The notes beneath the pieces were generated by a model that was given only the letters and a program-made list of their open reading frames with translations, had not been told where the DNA came from and did not search any database. Source: Salinirubrum litoreum (GTDB taxonomy: Archaea > Halobacteriota > Halobacteria > Halobacteriales > Haloferacaceae). Taken from it: a stretch of 64,000 nucleotides of DNA. The position numbers and the translations under genes were made by a program. Below, piece by piece: positions 1-7,973 of the stretch. The stretch covers positions 1,240,001 through 1,304,000 of the forward strand of contig NZ_JAJCVJ010000001.1 in NCBI RefSeq assembly GCF_020567425.1. The letters are read 5' to 3'. Every line of letters begins with the position of its first letter. Within the stretch, counting starts at the first letter, position 1.

Positions 1-62
1 TCTATACCAATCTTTAATCCTAATATTCCTTATACAGATCCGCCGGCGTCGAGGTGGTCGGC
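1..62. other. AT-rich left edge, no gene seen
   Basis: The first 40 bases are AT-rich compared with the rest of the window and lie just 3' of the minus-strand DUF255 gene. They may hold a transcription end or belong to the next gene outside the window. Nothing more can be supported. Confidence 0.4.
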
Positions 63-1772
63 TCAGACCAGTTGCGACACCTGCGCCATCAACTCGTCCG
101 GCGTCGTCGCCGACCTGACCTCCTCGCCGCGCACCACGGAGGCCCCCCCGGCCGACAGGCCCTCCTCGACATCGGCCGAGAGCAACTCTGCCACGTCCGT
201 CGCCTCGGGCACGACCACCTTCTCGTGGTCAGCGACCCGGAGGGCGGCCCGATGCAGGTCCGACCCGGACGGTCCGGCGACTGCAATCACGAGTGGTGCC
301 CGACAGCACCGGGCGGCGACACCCCCGTAACCGGCGACCTGCGCGCCCATCCGGTCTGCCGCACCGGCGAACGCGCCGACCGTCTCCTCGGCGACCGCAC
401 GGTAGCGCTCCTCGCCGGTGACGCCCGCCAGTTCGAGCAACGCGTCGGCCATCTCGACGTTCCCGTCGAGTGGGCGGAGCGGACGATCCAGCAGACCCGC
501 GCCCTCGGCCGGTCCGTCGCGGAACGACCCCGACTCGTGGAGGGTCTCGATAGCGTGGTCGGCGACGGACCGCGCGGTGGCGAGTGGCTCCGGAACCGCG
601 TCGGTGCCGAGCACCTGCCGCGCGCGGACGAACGCCGCGACGACGCGCGCCTGATCCTCCAGCAAGCCCGCCTCGACGACCGGGTCGGTCCCGGCGTCCG
701 CCGCCGTCGCGTCTCGGTTGGGGTCGTGGACGTGGGTCACGACGCCGTCGTCGATCAGTTGCTCACGGAGGAACTCGAGGATGCGACCCGCGTACTCGCG
801 GGCGCGGTCGTCGTCGGTGTAGGCGTGGTAGGTGAGCAGGGCGTCGGCCGCGAGGGCGTTCCCGCCGGCGTAGGCTGTCAGGTCTCTCCGGGGCGACCGC
901 ATCGCCGCTCGCTGCTCGGCGTCAGCGGCGTAGTAGTCCCGGCCCTCGCCCGGTCCCTCGCTGCCGCCGACCGCGACGCCCGACCAGAGGTCGTCCGTGA
1001 GATACCGGACCGTCCGGCGTGCCGGGTCGCGGTAGGCGTCCTCGCCGGTGTAGCAGTACGCGTGGGCGAACGTCCGCAGGAGCGAGGCGTTGAGGTCGGC
1101 GACCTTCTCGTAGTGGATGCCGCCCCAACTCCGACTGTCGGCGTACCGGAAGAAGCCACCCGCCACCGAGTCGTGGAGGTGGTCCCGGATCGCGTCCAGC
1201 GTCCGGAGTGCCTGCTCGCGGTCGCGCTTGAGGGCGAACTCCACCGTTCGGGGGAGCGGGAACTTCGCGTCGGTCCCCCACCCGGCGAACTTCTGGTCGA
1301 ACTGCCGGTCGAGTTGCCCCGCGACGTACTCCTCGATCTGTGGCGTCACCTCGCCGGCCGGCGTCGGTTCGTCGCCGAGAGCGCGCGGAACTCTGCCGGC
1401 GGACGCACCCTTCGCGTCCCAGACCTCCCGGACGCGGTCGAGGATGCCCCGGAAGCTCTCGGGGTCGAGGTAGCCCGCGCCGGTGATGACCTCGCCGGCG
1501 GGCGTGGTGAAGACGGTGGAGGGGAACCCGCCCATGTTGTAGCGCTCCCGGACGCGCGGGTGGCGGTCCACGTCGACCCGGATCGGGACGAAGCCGTCGT
1601 TGACGTTCGCCGCGATACGCGGGTCGGCGTAGGTCTCGGCGTCCATCTCGTGACAGCCGTCACACCACGTCGCGGTGAGCGCGAGGAGCACCGGTTTCCC
1701 GGCCTCGTCGGCCTCGTCGAACGCCGCCCGGCCCCAGTCGCGCCACTCGACGCGCGTCCCGTCGTCTGTCAT
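63..1772 (-). CDS. DUF255 / thioredoxin-fold protein (YyaL/SPATA20-like)
   Basis: The 569-residue protein starts with a thioredoxin fold. Residues about 28-90 hold the CxxC motif CDGC (37-40) preceded by TATW, and a cis-proline segment GGFPST follows. The rest resembles the alpha/alpha toroid of YyaL-type proteins, with repeated Tyr/Trp-rich helices. The family usually has WCHWC at the redox site and is about 690 residues in bacteria; this shorter form with CDGC looks like the haloarchaeal version. It probably acts as a cytoplasmic thiol-redox or sugar-epimerase-like protein, but no substrate can be read from sequence. The ATG at 1772 is the first start in a clearly coding frame. It is transcribed away from the plus-strand gene at 1860. 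Confidence 0.88.
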   Translation of the reverse strand: MTDDGTRVEWRDWGRAAFDEADEAGKPVLLALTATWCDGCHEMDAETYADPRIAANVNDGFVPIRVDVDRHPRVRERYNMGGFPSTVFTTPAGEVITGAGYLDPESFRGILDRVREVWDAKGASAGRVPRALGDEPTPAGEVTPQIEEYVAGQLDRQFDQKFAGWGTDAKFPLPRTVEFALKRDREQALRTLDAIRDHLHDSVAGGFFRYADSRSWGGIHYEKVADLNASLLRTFAHAYCYTGEDAYRDPARRTVRYLTDDLWSGVAVGGSEGPGEGRDYYAADAEQRAAMRSPRRDLTAYAGGNALAADALLTYHAYTDDDRAREYAGRILEFLREQLIDDGVVTHVHDPNRDATAADAGTDPVVEAGLLEDQARVVAAFVRARQVLGTDAVPEPLATARSVADHAIETLHESGSFRDGPAEGAGLLDRPLRPLDGNVEMADALLELAGVTGEERYRAVAEETVGAFAGAADRMGAQVAGYGGVAARCCRAPLVIAVAGPSGSDLHRAALRVADHEKVVVPEATDVAELLSADVEEGLSAGGASVVRGEEVRSATTPDELMAQVSQLV

Positions 1773-1828
1773 ACCCGACGCTCGGGAACGCGGGAGGGTA
1801 AGGGCTTCGAGTCGCCGAGATGCTACAG

Positions 1829-1837
1829 GTATTTAGC
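1829..1837 (+). promoter_or_regulatory. TATA box for the gene at 1860
   Basis: The sequence GTATTTAGC is centred about 27 nt before the ATG at 1860. This is the normal spacing for a leaderless haloarchaeal transcript, and no ribosome binding site is seen. Confidence 0.5.
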
Positions 1838-1859
1838 CTGACAGAGCGTATCACGTGGT

Positions 1860-2297
1860 ATGCACGATCAACACAATCCGTCGGACGTTCACGTCCCCGC
1901 GCCCGACTTCGCCCCCGCCGAAGTCGTCTCGCTCCACCTCGACGCGTTCGGGCGGGTCGGCGTGGCCGACACCGGCGCCGATCCGGCGACGACTCGCGGT
2001 CTCGACGACGCGGCGGTCCAGACGGCGTTCCGCTTCGCCAGCCCCGCAGTCCGGCGTCGGATCGGGTCGGCTGGGAACCTCCGGACGCTGCTGCTCAGTC
2101 GACTGTACGAGCCACTCGTCACCTTCGAGCGGTCCGCGACCGCACCGATCGAGGTGACCGGCGACCGCGCCAGACAGGAGGTGACGGTGATGACGCCGGA
2201 CCGCGCGGAGGCAGTCTACGAGTTCCGCCTGGCCCGCGCCGACTCGGGACCGGAGGTCGGCTGTTGGTTGGTCGACGCGGTGGATCGGATCGCGTGA
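1860..2297 (+). CDS. DUF4864-like protein
   Basis: A 145-residue soluble acidic protein. The block TAFRFASPAVRRRIG near residues 60-74, followed by a Tyr-x-Pro-Leu segment and a beta-rich C-terminus (VYEFRLARA, GCWLVDAV), matches the pattern of DUF4864 proteins, whose function is unknown. The ATG at 1860 fits the TATA box upstream. The next gene starts 2 nt after the stop, so the two are probably co-transcribed. The family call rests on motif resemblance only. Confidence 0.75.
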   Translation: MHDQHNPSDVHVPAPDFAPAEVVSLHLDAFGRVGVADTGADPATTRGLDDAAVQTAFRFASPAVRRRIGSAGNLRTLLLSRLYEPLVTFERSATAPIEVTGDRARQEVTVMTPDRAEAVYEFRLARADSGPEVGCWLVDAVDRIA

Positions 2298-2299
2298 CG

Positions 2300-3295
2300 A
2301 TGACCGGCGAGCCACCTGCCCGCCCGGACGGCGGGTCCGCGACCGACGGCGAGTCCGCGACCGACGGCGACGTGACGGGCGGCGAGAGCCCGCCGTCCGA
2401 GCGCTCCGCGACCGACGGCGACGACGCACTCCCACCCGAGGTGCCCGGCGAGTCGGTGTACGTCGAGACGAACGGGATCACCCTCCACACGGTGCAGGCC
2501 GGGCCGGAGGACGGCCCGCTGGTGGTCCTGCTCCACGGCTTCCCGGAGTTCTGGTACGGCTGGCACGACCAGATTCGGCCCCTCGCGGAGGCGGGGTTCC
2601 GGGTCGTGGTCCCGGACCAGCGCGGCTACAACCTGAGCGACAAGCCGGAGGGCGTCGACGCGTACCGCATCGACGAACTCGCGGCGGACGTGGTCGGCCT
2701 GATCGACGCACAGGGGCGCGAGCAGGCGGCGGTGGTCGGCCACGACTGGGGCGCGGCGGTCGCGTGGTGGACCGCACTCCACCACCCCGAACGCGTCTCG
2801 AGACTCGTGACGGTGAACGTCCCACACCCCTCGATCATGAGTCGGACCCTCCGTCGGAGTTGGACCCAGCGGTTCAAGAGCGTCTACATGCTGTTCTTCC
2901 AGGTGCCGGTGCTGCCGGAACTGGTGTCGTCGGCGCGCGACTGGGAGACGGTGGTCCGGACGCTGAAGCGCAGCAGTCTGCCGGGGACGTTCTCGGAGAC
3001 CGACCTGGAGCGCTACCGGGAGGCGTGGTCACGGCCGGGGGCGTTCCGCGCGATGCTCAACTGGTACCGGGCGATGGTCCGCCGGCGCGACAGCCCGCGA
3101 ACCGAGCGCGTGACGGTCCCGACGCTGGTGCTGTGGGGCGCACAGGACCGGTTCCTGAGTCGCTCGATGGCCCGCCCGAGTGCCGACCTGTGTGACGACG
3201 GCCGGGTGACGTTCTTCGAGGACGCGACCCACTGGGTGCAACACGAGGAACCGGTGAAGGTCGCGGCGGCGCTCGTCGAGTTCCTGTCGGAGTGA
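2300..3295 (+). CDS. alpha/beta hydrolase, epoxide hydrolase-like
   Basis: A 331-residue alpha/beta hydrolase with an acidic, Ser/Asp-rich N-terminal extension of about 45 residues built from repeats of SATDG/ESATDG. The oxyanion motif HGFPEFWYGWHDQI precedes the nucleophile elbow GHDWGAAV, where Asp is the nucleophile as in epoxide hydrolases and haloalkane dehalogenases. The acid segment is LVLWGAQDRFL and the catalytic His lies in DATHWVQHEEP. The ATG at 2300 is 2 nt beyond the stop of the preceding gene; an in-frame opening further upstream overlaps that gene and is rejected. The substrate is unknown. Confidence 0.9.
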   Translation: MTGEPPARPDGGSATDGESATDGDVTGGESPPSERSATDGDDALPPEVPGESVYVETNGITLHTVQAGPEDGPLVVLLHGFPEFWYGWHDQIRPLAEAGFRVVVPDQRGYNLSDKPEGVDAYRIDELAADVVGLIDAQGREQAAVVGHDWGAAVAWWTALHHPERVSRLVTVNVPHPSIMSRTLRRSWTQRFKSVYMLFFQVPVLPELVSSARDWETVVRTLKRSSLPGTFSETDLERYREAWSRPGAFRAMLNWYRAMVRRRDSPRTERVTVPTLVLWGAQDRFLSRSMARPSADLCDDGRVTFFEDATHWVQHEEPVKVAAALVEFLSE

Positions 3296-3438
3296 CCCTG
3301 CGACTGCACGGCGACCGCAGACCACGACAGCACAGCGACCGCCACCCGTCGTCCCCGACCGATTCGACCGAGTGCTCTCCGACGTACCAGTTACTCCACC
3401 CTCACGTTCACCACAGAAACGCACACACCAGACCGAAC
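3296..3438. repeat. short gap with vocabulary of the dispersed element
   Basis: This convergent gap between the hydrolase and egsA has no gene. It contains GCAGACCACGACAGCACAG and ACCGATTCGACCGAGTGCTC, which are the same words that make up the GAC/CGC-rich tract and the 24-bp tail repeat of the dispersed elements found elsewhere in the window. It may be a decayed or minimal copy. Confidence 0.45.
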
Positions 3439-4491
3439 TCAGATCACACCGGTCACGCTCGCCACCTCGCGGGCGGCCGACTCGCTCATCCCGTCGCCGA
3501 GGATGGTGTACCGGTCCCGGATCCGGTGTGCCGTCGTCAGCGCCTCGATCACGGTCTCGCCGTCGATGCCCAACTCGTCGGCGGTCGTCGGCGCGTCGAT
3601 GCTCGTCAGCGCGCGCCGGATGTCGTGCCACTCGCCGTCCTTCCCGCCGTGGAGGTACGCCGTCATGATCGACCCGACGCCGACCTGGTGACCGTGGAGC
3701 GCCGCGCCGGGCGCGATCCTGTCGAGTTGGTGCGAGAAGAGGTGTTCCGCGCCCGAGGCGGGTCGGGAGGAACTGGCGATGGACATCGCGACGCCCGAGG
3801 AGACCAGCGCCTTCACGACGATCCAGGCCGACTCCTCCAGTCCCGGCTTGATCGAGTCCGCGCTGTCCACCAGCATCTCGGCGGTCATCTCCGAGAGGGC
3901 GGCGGAGTACTCCGAGAACTCGACGTTCTTCAGCCGTTTGGCGAGTCGCCAGTCCTTGACAGCCGTGTAGTTCGAGATGATGTCGGCACAGCCGGCGGTG
4001 GTCAACTCCCACGGCGCGTTCGCCAGGACCTCGGTGTCGGCGATCACCGCCAGTGGCGGGTCTGCGGCGACGCTGTGGCGGGTGTCACCCTCCGGGACCG
4101 ACCCGCGCCCGGAGACGATGCCGTCGTGGCTCGCGGCGGTCGGCACCGAGACGAAGCCCATCCCGAGGTGGTCCGACGCCATCTTGGCGATGTCGACCGG
4201 TTTCCCGCCGCCGACACCGAGCAGGTAGCCCGCGCCCTCGGCGCGGGCGGTGTCGATGACCCGCTCCACGGCGGCGAAACTCGCCGTCTCGACCGTGACC
4301 GTGATCGGTTCGGCGTCGGCGAACTGTGCCCGGATGCTGTCGCCGACCATGTCGTCCGGCGTCGGACTCGTGACGATCAGCGGTCTGCCCGTGACCGGCA
4401 ACTCGTCGACCGCCTCGCGCAACTCCTCGACGACGCCGTGCCCGACCACGACGTTTCGCGGGAGTTTGATCCACGTGGTCTTTTCGAACAT
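3439..4491 (-). CDS. egsA: sn-glycerol-1-phosphate dehydrogenase
   Basis: A 350-residue enzyme that reduces dihydroxyacetone phosphate to sn-glycerol-1-phosphate, the first step giving archaeal membrane lipids their backbone stereochemistry. The nucleotide-binding GVGGGKPVDIAKMAS, the signature PTAASHDGIVSGRGSV and the metal-binding histidines in GAEHLFSHQLD and HGHQVGVGS are all present and in order, and the length is normal. The ATG at 4491 begins MFEKTTWIKLPRNVVVG. The longer open frame to 4695 overlaps the DUF58 gene and lacks acidic coding bias. Confidence 0.97.
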   Translation of the reverse strand: MFEKTTWIKLPRNVVVGHGVVEELREAVDELPVTGRPLIVTSPTPDDMVGDSIRAQFADAEPITVTVETASFAAVERVIDTARAEGAGYLLGVGGGKPVDIAKMASDHLGMGFVSVPTAASHDGIVSGRGSVPEGDTRHSVAADPPLAVIADTEVLANAPWELTTAGCADIISNYTAVKDWRLAKRLKNVEFSEYSAALSEMTAEMLVDSADSIKPGLEESAWIVVKALVSSGVAMSIASSSRPASGAEHLFSHQLDRIAPGAALHGHQVGVGSIMTAYLHGGKDGEWHDIRRALTSIDAPTTADELGIDGETVIEALTTAHRIRDRYTILGDGMSESAAREVASVTGVI

Positions 4492-4591
4492 ACTGGATCG
4501 TCTCACGGAGTGCTTGAAACAGTTTGGCCTTCGGTCCCCGGTCGGCGACCTCGGCACGGTGCCGCCCGGCGAGACTCTCGCCTGCTGTCGG

Positions 4592-5449
4592 TCACTCGCT
4601 CCACAGCGACGCGAAGGAGTCGAAGAAGTCCGCGCCGGTGTCCACCAGCACGTGGTCGGCCCGGAGCGTGTCGGCGCGTTCGGCCACGTCCTCAACGTGT
4701 GCCTGAAGTCGGTCGCGGTACGACTGTGCGAGCGACCCGCCGAAGTAGGTCCGGGTCGTCTCGTCGGTCTCCGGGTCGTGGAAGACCGTGTCGCCGGTCG
4801 CGTCCGGATCGAGTTCTGCCGGCGAGAGCACGTGCGCGAGGAGGGTGTCGTTACGGGCCAGCGCCCCGACGCCGGCGTCGATCTCGTCTGCGTCTTCGAG
4901 AAAGTCGCTGACGATCACGACGAACGCCCGCGAGTGGATCGACTCGGCGTACTCCTCGAAGACGCTCCGGAAGTCGGCTTCGCCCGCCGGGTCGGTCTCG
5001 TTCAACAGGTCGATGATCTGCATCAGTTCGGCCCGGTTCGACTTCCCGGTGTCGAGGCGTTCGAGGTCCGCGCCGAACGTCGAAAAGCGGAAGTCGTTGT
5101 TCTCCTCGGCCGTGAGGTACGCGAAGCCGAGGCCGAGTTTCGCGCCGTACTCGAACTTGTTCGTCTCGCCCTCGCCGAACGCCATCGACTCGCTCCTGTC
5201 GAGGAGGACGTGGACCGTCAGACTGCGCTCCTCCTCGAACTGTTTGACGAAGTACTCCTCGGTCCGGGCGTACAGTTTCCAGTCGATGAGTCGGGTGTCG
5301 TCGCCGGGGGCGTACCGGCGGTAGTCGGAGAACGTCAACCCCTCGCCGAGGTTGCGCGACTCCTGTTCGCCCTGCTGGATCGAACTCGCCTCGCGCTTCA
5401 TCGCGGACTCGAAACGGTCCAGTTCGTCGAGGAAGTCGGGATCGATCAT
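4592..5449 (-). CDS. DUF58 domain protein of the MoxR operon
   Basis: A 285-residue DUF58 protein. The family signature GEGLTFSDYRRYAPGDD and RLIDWKLYARTEEYFVKQFEEE lies at residues about 36-75, followed by a vWA-like metal site DRSESM. DUF58 proteins accompany MoxR ATPases and vWA proteins and are thought to act in chaperone-like or metal-insertion assemblies at the membrane. It is the last gene of a six-gene minus-strand operon, 46 nt after the MoxR gene. Confidence 0.92.
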   Translation of the reverse strand: MIDPDFLDELDRFESAMKREASSIQQGEQESRNLGEGLTFSDYRRYAPGDDTRLIDWKLYARTEEYFVKQFEEERSLTVHVLLDRSESMAFGEGETNKFEYGAKLGLGFAYLTAEENNDFRFSTFGADLERLDTGKSNRAELMQIIDLLNETDPAGEADFRSVFEEYAESIHSRAFVVIVSDFLEDADEIDAGVGALARNDTLLAHVLSPAELDPDATGDTVFHDPETDETTRTYFGGSLAQSYRDRLQAHVEDVAERADTLRADHVLVDTGADFFDSFASLWSE

Positions 5450-5495
5450 CGTCTCCCCCTCCTCGTCGCCACGACCGGGTCGGTCATGCTCGCTC

Positions 5496-6464
5496 TCACT
5501 CCAGTCCCGCCACCATCCGCGAGACCACCTCGTCGGTCGTCAGCCCCTCACGTTCCGCGCGGAAGTCGAGGATGATCCGGTGGCGCAACACCGGCGGTGC
5601 CATCGCCTCCACGTCGTCCCACGAGACGTGGCTCCGACCCTGCAGGAACGCCCGCGCCTTCGCCGTCAGGACGAGTGCCATGCTCGCACGCGGAGACGCG
5701 CCGTACTCGATCTGGTCGTCGCTCCGCGTCTGCTGGACCAACTCGACCGCCCGGTCGCGGATGTCGTCGGCGACGGGCACCTCCCGGGTCAACTGCTGGG
5801 CCTCCTGGATCTCCTCGCGGGTCAGGACCTGTTCGACCGGTTGCTGTGGTTTGCCGGTCGTGTACATATCGACGATGGACACCTCCTCGTCGAAGGAGGG
5901 GTAGTCGACGAGAATCTTCAGCAGGAAGCGGTCGGTCTGTGCCTCCGGGAGCGCGTAGGTGCCGCCCTGGTCGATGGGGTTCTGGGTCGCCAGCACGAAG
6001 AACGGGCGCGGGAGGTCGTACGTCTCGCCGGCCGCCGTCACCTGCTTCTCCTGCATCGCTTCCAGCAGGGCGGCCTGCGTCTTCGGGGTCGCGCGGTTGA
6101 TCTCGTCGGCCAGCACGACGTTGGCGAAGATGGGGCCACGCTCGAAGACGAAGTCCCGACCCGAATCGGTCTCCCGGATGATCTCGGTCCCGGTGATGTC
6201 CGAGGGCATCAGGTCGGGGGTGTTCTGGATGCGCGAGAACTGGAGGTCCGTCACCTCGGAGACGGTCCGGATCATCGAGGTCTTGCCGAGTCCGGGGTTC
6301 GACTCCAGCAGGGCGTTCCCGTCCGCGAGGATGCAGACGAACAACTGTTCCAGTACGTCTGTCTGGCCGACGATGCGTTTGCCCACCTCCTCGCGCGCAG
6401 CGCCGAGTTTCCGCTGGAGGTCGTCGATGCGATCCGTCGTCACGCCGTCTCGTTGGTCTGTCAT
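5496..6464 (-). CDS. MoxR-family AAA+ ATPase
   Basis: A 322-residue MoxR ATPase. Walker A is ESNPGLGKTSM near residue 55, Walker B is VVLADEINRATPKTQAALLEAM, sensor 1 is VLATQNPIDQGGTYALPEAQ and the C-terminal lid has the usual ASPRASMAL. MoxR ATPases remodel partner complexes that contain vWA proteins, which fits the neighbours on both sides. It starts 34 nt after the stop of the upstream membrane gene. Confidence 0.95.
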   Translation of the reverse strand: MTDQRDGVTTDRIDDLQRKLGAAREEVGKRIVGQTDVLEQLFVCILADGNALLESNPGLGKTSMIRTVSEVTDLQFSRIQNTPDLMPSDITGTEIIRETDSGRDFVFERGPIFANVVLADEINRATPKTQAALLEAMQEKQVTAAGETYDLPRPFFVLATQNPIDQGGTYALPEAQTDRFLLKILVDYPSFDEEVSIVDMYTTGKPQQPVEQVLTREEIQEAQQLTREVPVADDIRDRAVELVQQTRSDDQIEYGASPRASMALVLTAKARAFLQGRSHVSWDDVEAMAPPVLRHRIILDFRAEREGLTTDEVVSRMVAGLE

Positions 6465-6498
6465 GGTGTCGTCCCGTCCTGCGTCGTGAATCGCGTGG

Positions 6499-7377
6499 TC
6501 ATTCCTCGTCGTCCTCCTCTCTGATCGCCAGGTTGTACTCCCGGATCAGGTCGGCGTCCTCGATCTCCTCGTCCGGCGCGAAGCCGGCCTGCTGGCTCTC
6601 GACCGCCCGGTCGCCGGCGAACCCGCCGTCGTCGTAGGAGGCGGGCGACTCGCCGCCCTCGTTCGATCCCGCCCCACTCGATCCGACCGAGACGTTCTGT
6701 TCCGTGTCGCCCGCGCTCACGTCCTCGGGGTCGCCGAGCACCTCGCTCCCGTCCTGCAGGCCGCCGAACTCGTCGTCCACGCCACCGCCGCCACCGCCGG
6801 TGACGCCGCCGCCGCCCAACTGGAGGTCGACGACCGCGACCTGCACCGTCAGCACGCTGGCGAGCAACAGCAGGACCATCGGGATCGCGAGTCGCTTCCC
6901 GTCGAGCAGACCGACGCTGGAGGTCTGCTTCAGTCGGGTCAACACGTCCCGGTAGAGCCGAACCGCCATCGCCGACTCCGCGCCGTCCTCCACGGCGTCC
7001 CGGGCGGTCCGGAGCGCCTCGCGCACCTCGGGGTTCGCACGCTCGAACAGTTCGACTGCGGGCCTCCGCGCCCGGTAGACGAACTCGCCGACCCCCACGA
7101 CCAGGCCGAGTCCAGCACCGATCACGGTGCTGGTGGCGATCCGAACCGGGCCGAACTGTCGGCCCGCGACACGCTCCGCGAGACCGACGAGGACGCCCGG
7201 CACCGACACCTCGGCCGGAAGCGCGTCGAGTGCGAGCACCGTGAGCAGGAGGTTGACGACCAGTGCGACCGCCGCCGCGTCGATGACGGCGTAGACGGCC
7301 GCGAGTTTGTAACCCTCTCTCCGGACCTCCTCGATGGCTTCGCGGACGCGCTGGGAATCGGATTTCGTCTCGGGCAT
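6499..7377 (-). CDS. haloarchaeal membrane protein of the MoxR operon
   Basis: A 292-residue protein with transmembrane segments at about 25-50, 79-102 and 163-184. The Gly-rich stretch after residue 186 and the strongly acidic Ser/Gly-rich tail end in EEDDEE. No catalytic motif is seen. The ATG at 7377 forms a TGATG overlap with the stop of the upstream coiled-coil gene, which decides the start over a GTG two codons earlier and suggests translational coupling. It probably anchors or scaffolds the MoxR/vWA assembly; that role is inferred from position only. Confidence 0.85.
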   Translation of the reverse strand: MPETKSDSQRVREAIEEVRREGYKLAAVYAVIDAAAVALVVNLLLTVLALDALPAEVSVPGVLVGLAERVAGRQFGPVRIATSTVIGAGLGLVVGVGEFVYRARRPAVELFERANPEVREALRTARDAVEDGAESAMAVRLYRDVLTRLKQTSSVGLLDGKRLAIPMVLLLLASVLTVQVAVVDLQLGGGGVTGGGGGGVDDEFGGLQDGSEVLGDPEDVSAGDTEQNVSVGSSGAGSNEGGESPASYDDGGFAGDRAVESQQAGFAPDEEIEDADLIREYNLAIREEDDEE

Positions 7378-7973
7378 CAGCACTCACTCGGGAGCGGTTC
7401 GTCGTTCGGCCACTGGTTACAGACGCTGTTCAGGTCGTCTTCGAGGTCGTCCCGTTCGTTCTGCAACTGCGTGATCTCCGTGTTCAGATCCTCGATGTCC
7501 TCGTTGAGCCGTTCCTTGTCGCGTTCCAACTCGGTGACGCTCTCCTCCAGTTCCTCGACGTCGTTCTCCAACTGGTTCCGTTCGCTCCGGAGCTGTGACA
7601 CCTGCGCTTCCAGCGTGTCGGACCGACTCTGTGCCTCCCGGAGGTTCTCTCTGGTCGCCTGGAGGTCTTCTTCGGTCTCCGCGAGGTCGTCGCGTGTCTC
7701 TTTCAGGTTCTCCGAGACCTGCGAGACGTCGCTCTGGGTCGTGTTGAGTCGTTGCTGGAGTTCGGAGAGGCGCTGTCGGCGCTGGTCGAGTTCCGACTGC
7801 GTGTCGTCGAGTCGGCTACTCAGTTCCGCGTTCCGGTCACGCAACTCCTCGTTCTGCCGCTCCAACTGCTCGACCGACCGCTGGTAGAACATCGTCGCGC
7901 CGGCCGTGCCGACGACCGAGGCGACGATGAGGAGGACCAGCAGGAGGTTGATCGACTTGCCGATGTAACTCAC
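7377..7973 (-). CDS. membrane-anchored coiled-coil protein
   Basis: A 198-residue protein with one N-terminal transmembrane segment (about 8-26) followed by an almost uninterrupted coiled coil (about 32-185) rich in Glu, Arg, Leu and Gln heptads. It ends with a short tail containing two Cys (CNQWPNDEPLPSEC). The GTG start at 7973 overlaps the stop of the vWA gene as GTGA, and its own stop overlaps the next ATG as TGATG. This places it firmly inside the MoxR operon. It may act as a spacer or oligomeriser; no family name can be given. Confidence 0.88.
   Translation of the reverse strand: MSYIGKSINLLLVLLIVASVVGTAGATMFYQRSVEQLERQNEELRDRNAELSSRLDDTQSELDQRRQRLSELQQRLNTTQSDVSQVSENLKETRDDLAETEEDLQATRENLREAQSRSDTLEAQVSQLRSERNQLENDVEELEESVTELERDKERLNEDIEDLNTEITQLQNERDDLEDDLNSVCNQWPNDEPLPSEC

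Noticed and set aside
54-1841. Long plus-strand open frame opposite the DUF255 gene
   Set aside because: It is the complement of a clearly conserved protein gene and has an Arg/Gly/Val-rich composition typical of shadow frames in GC-rich DNA.
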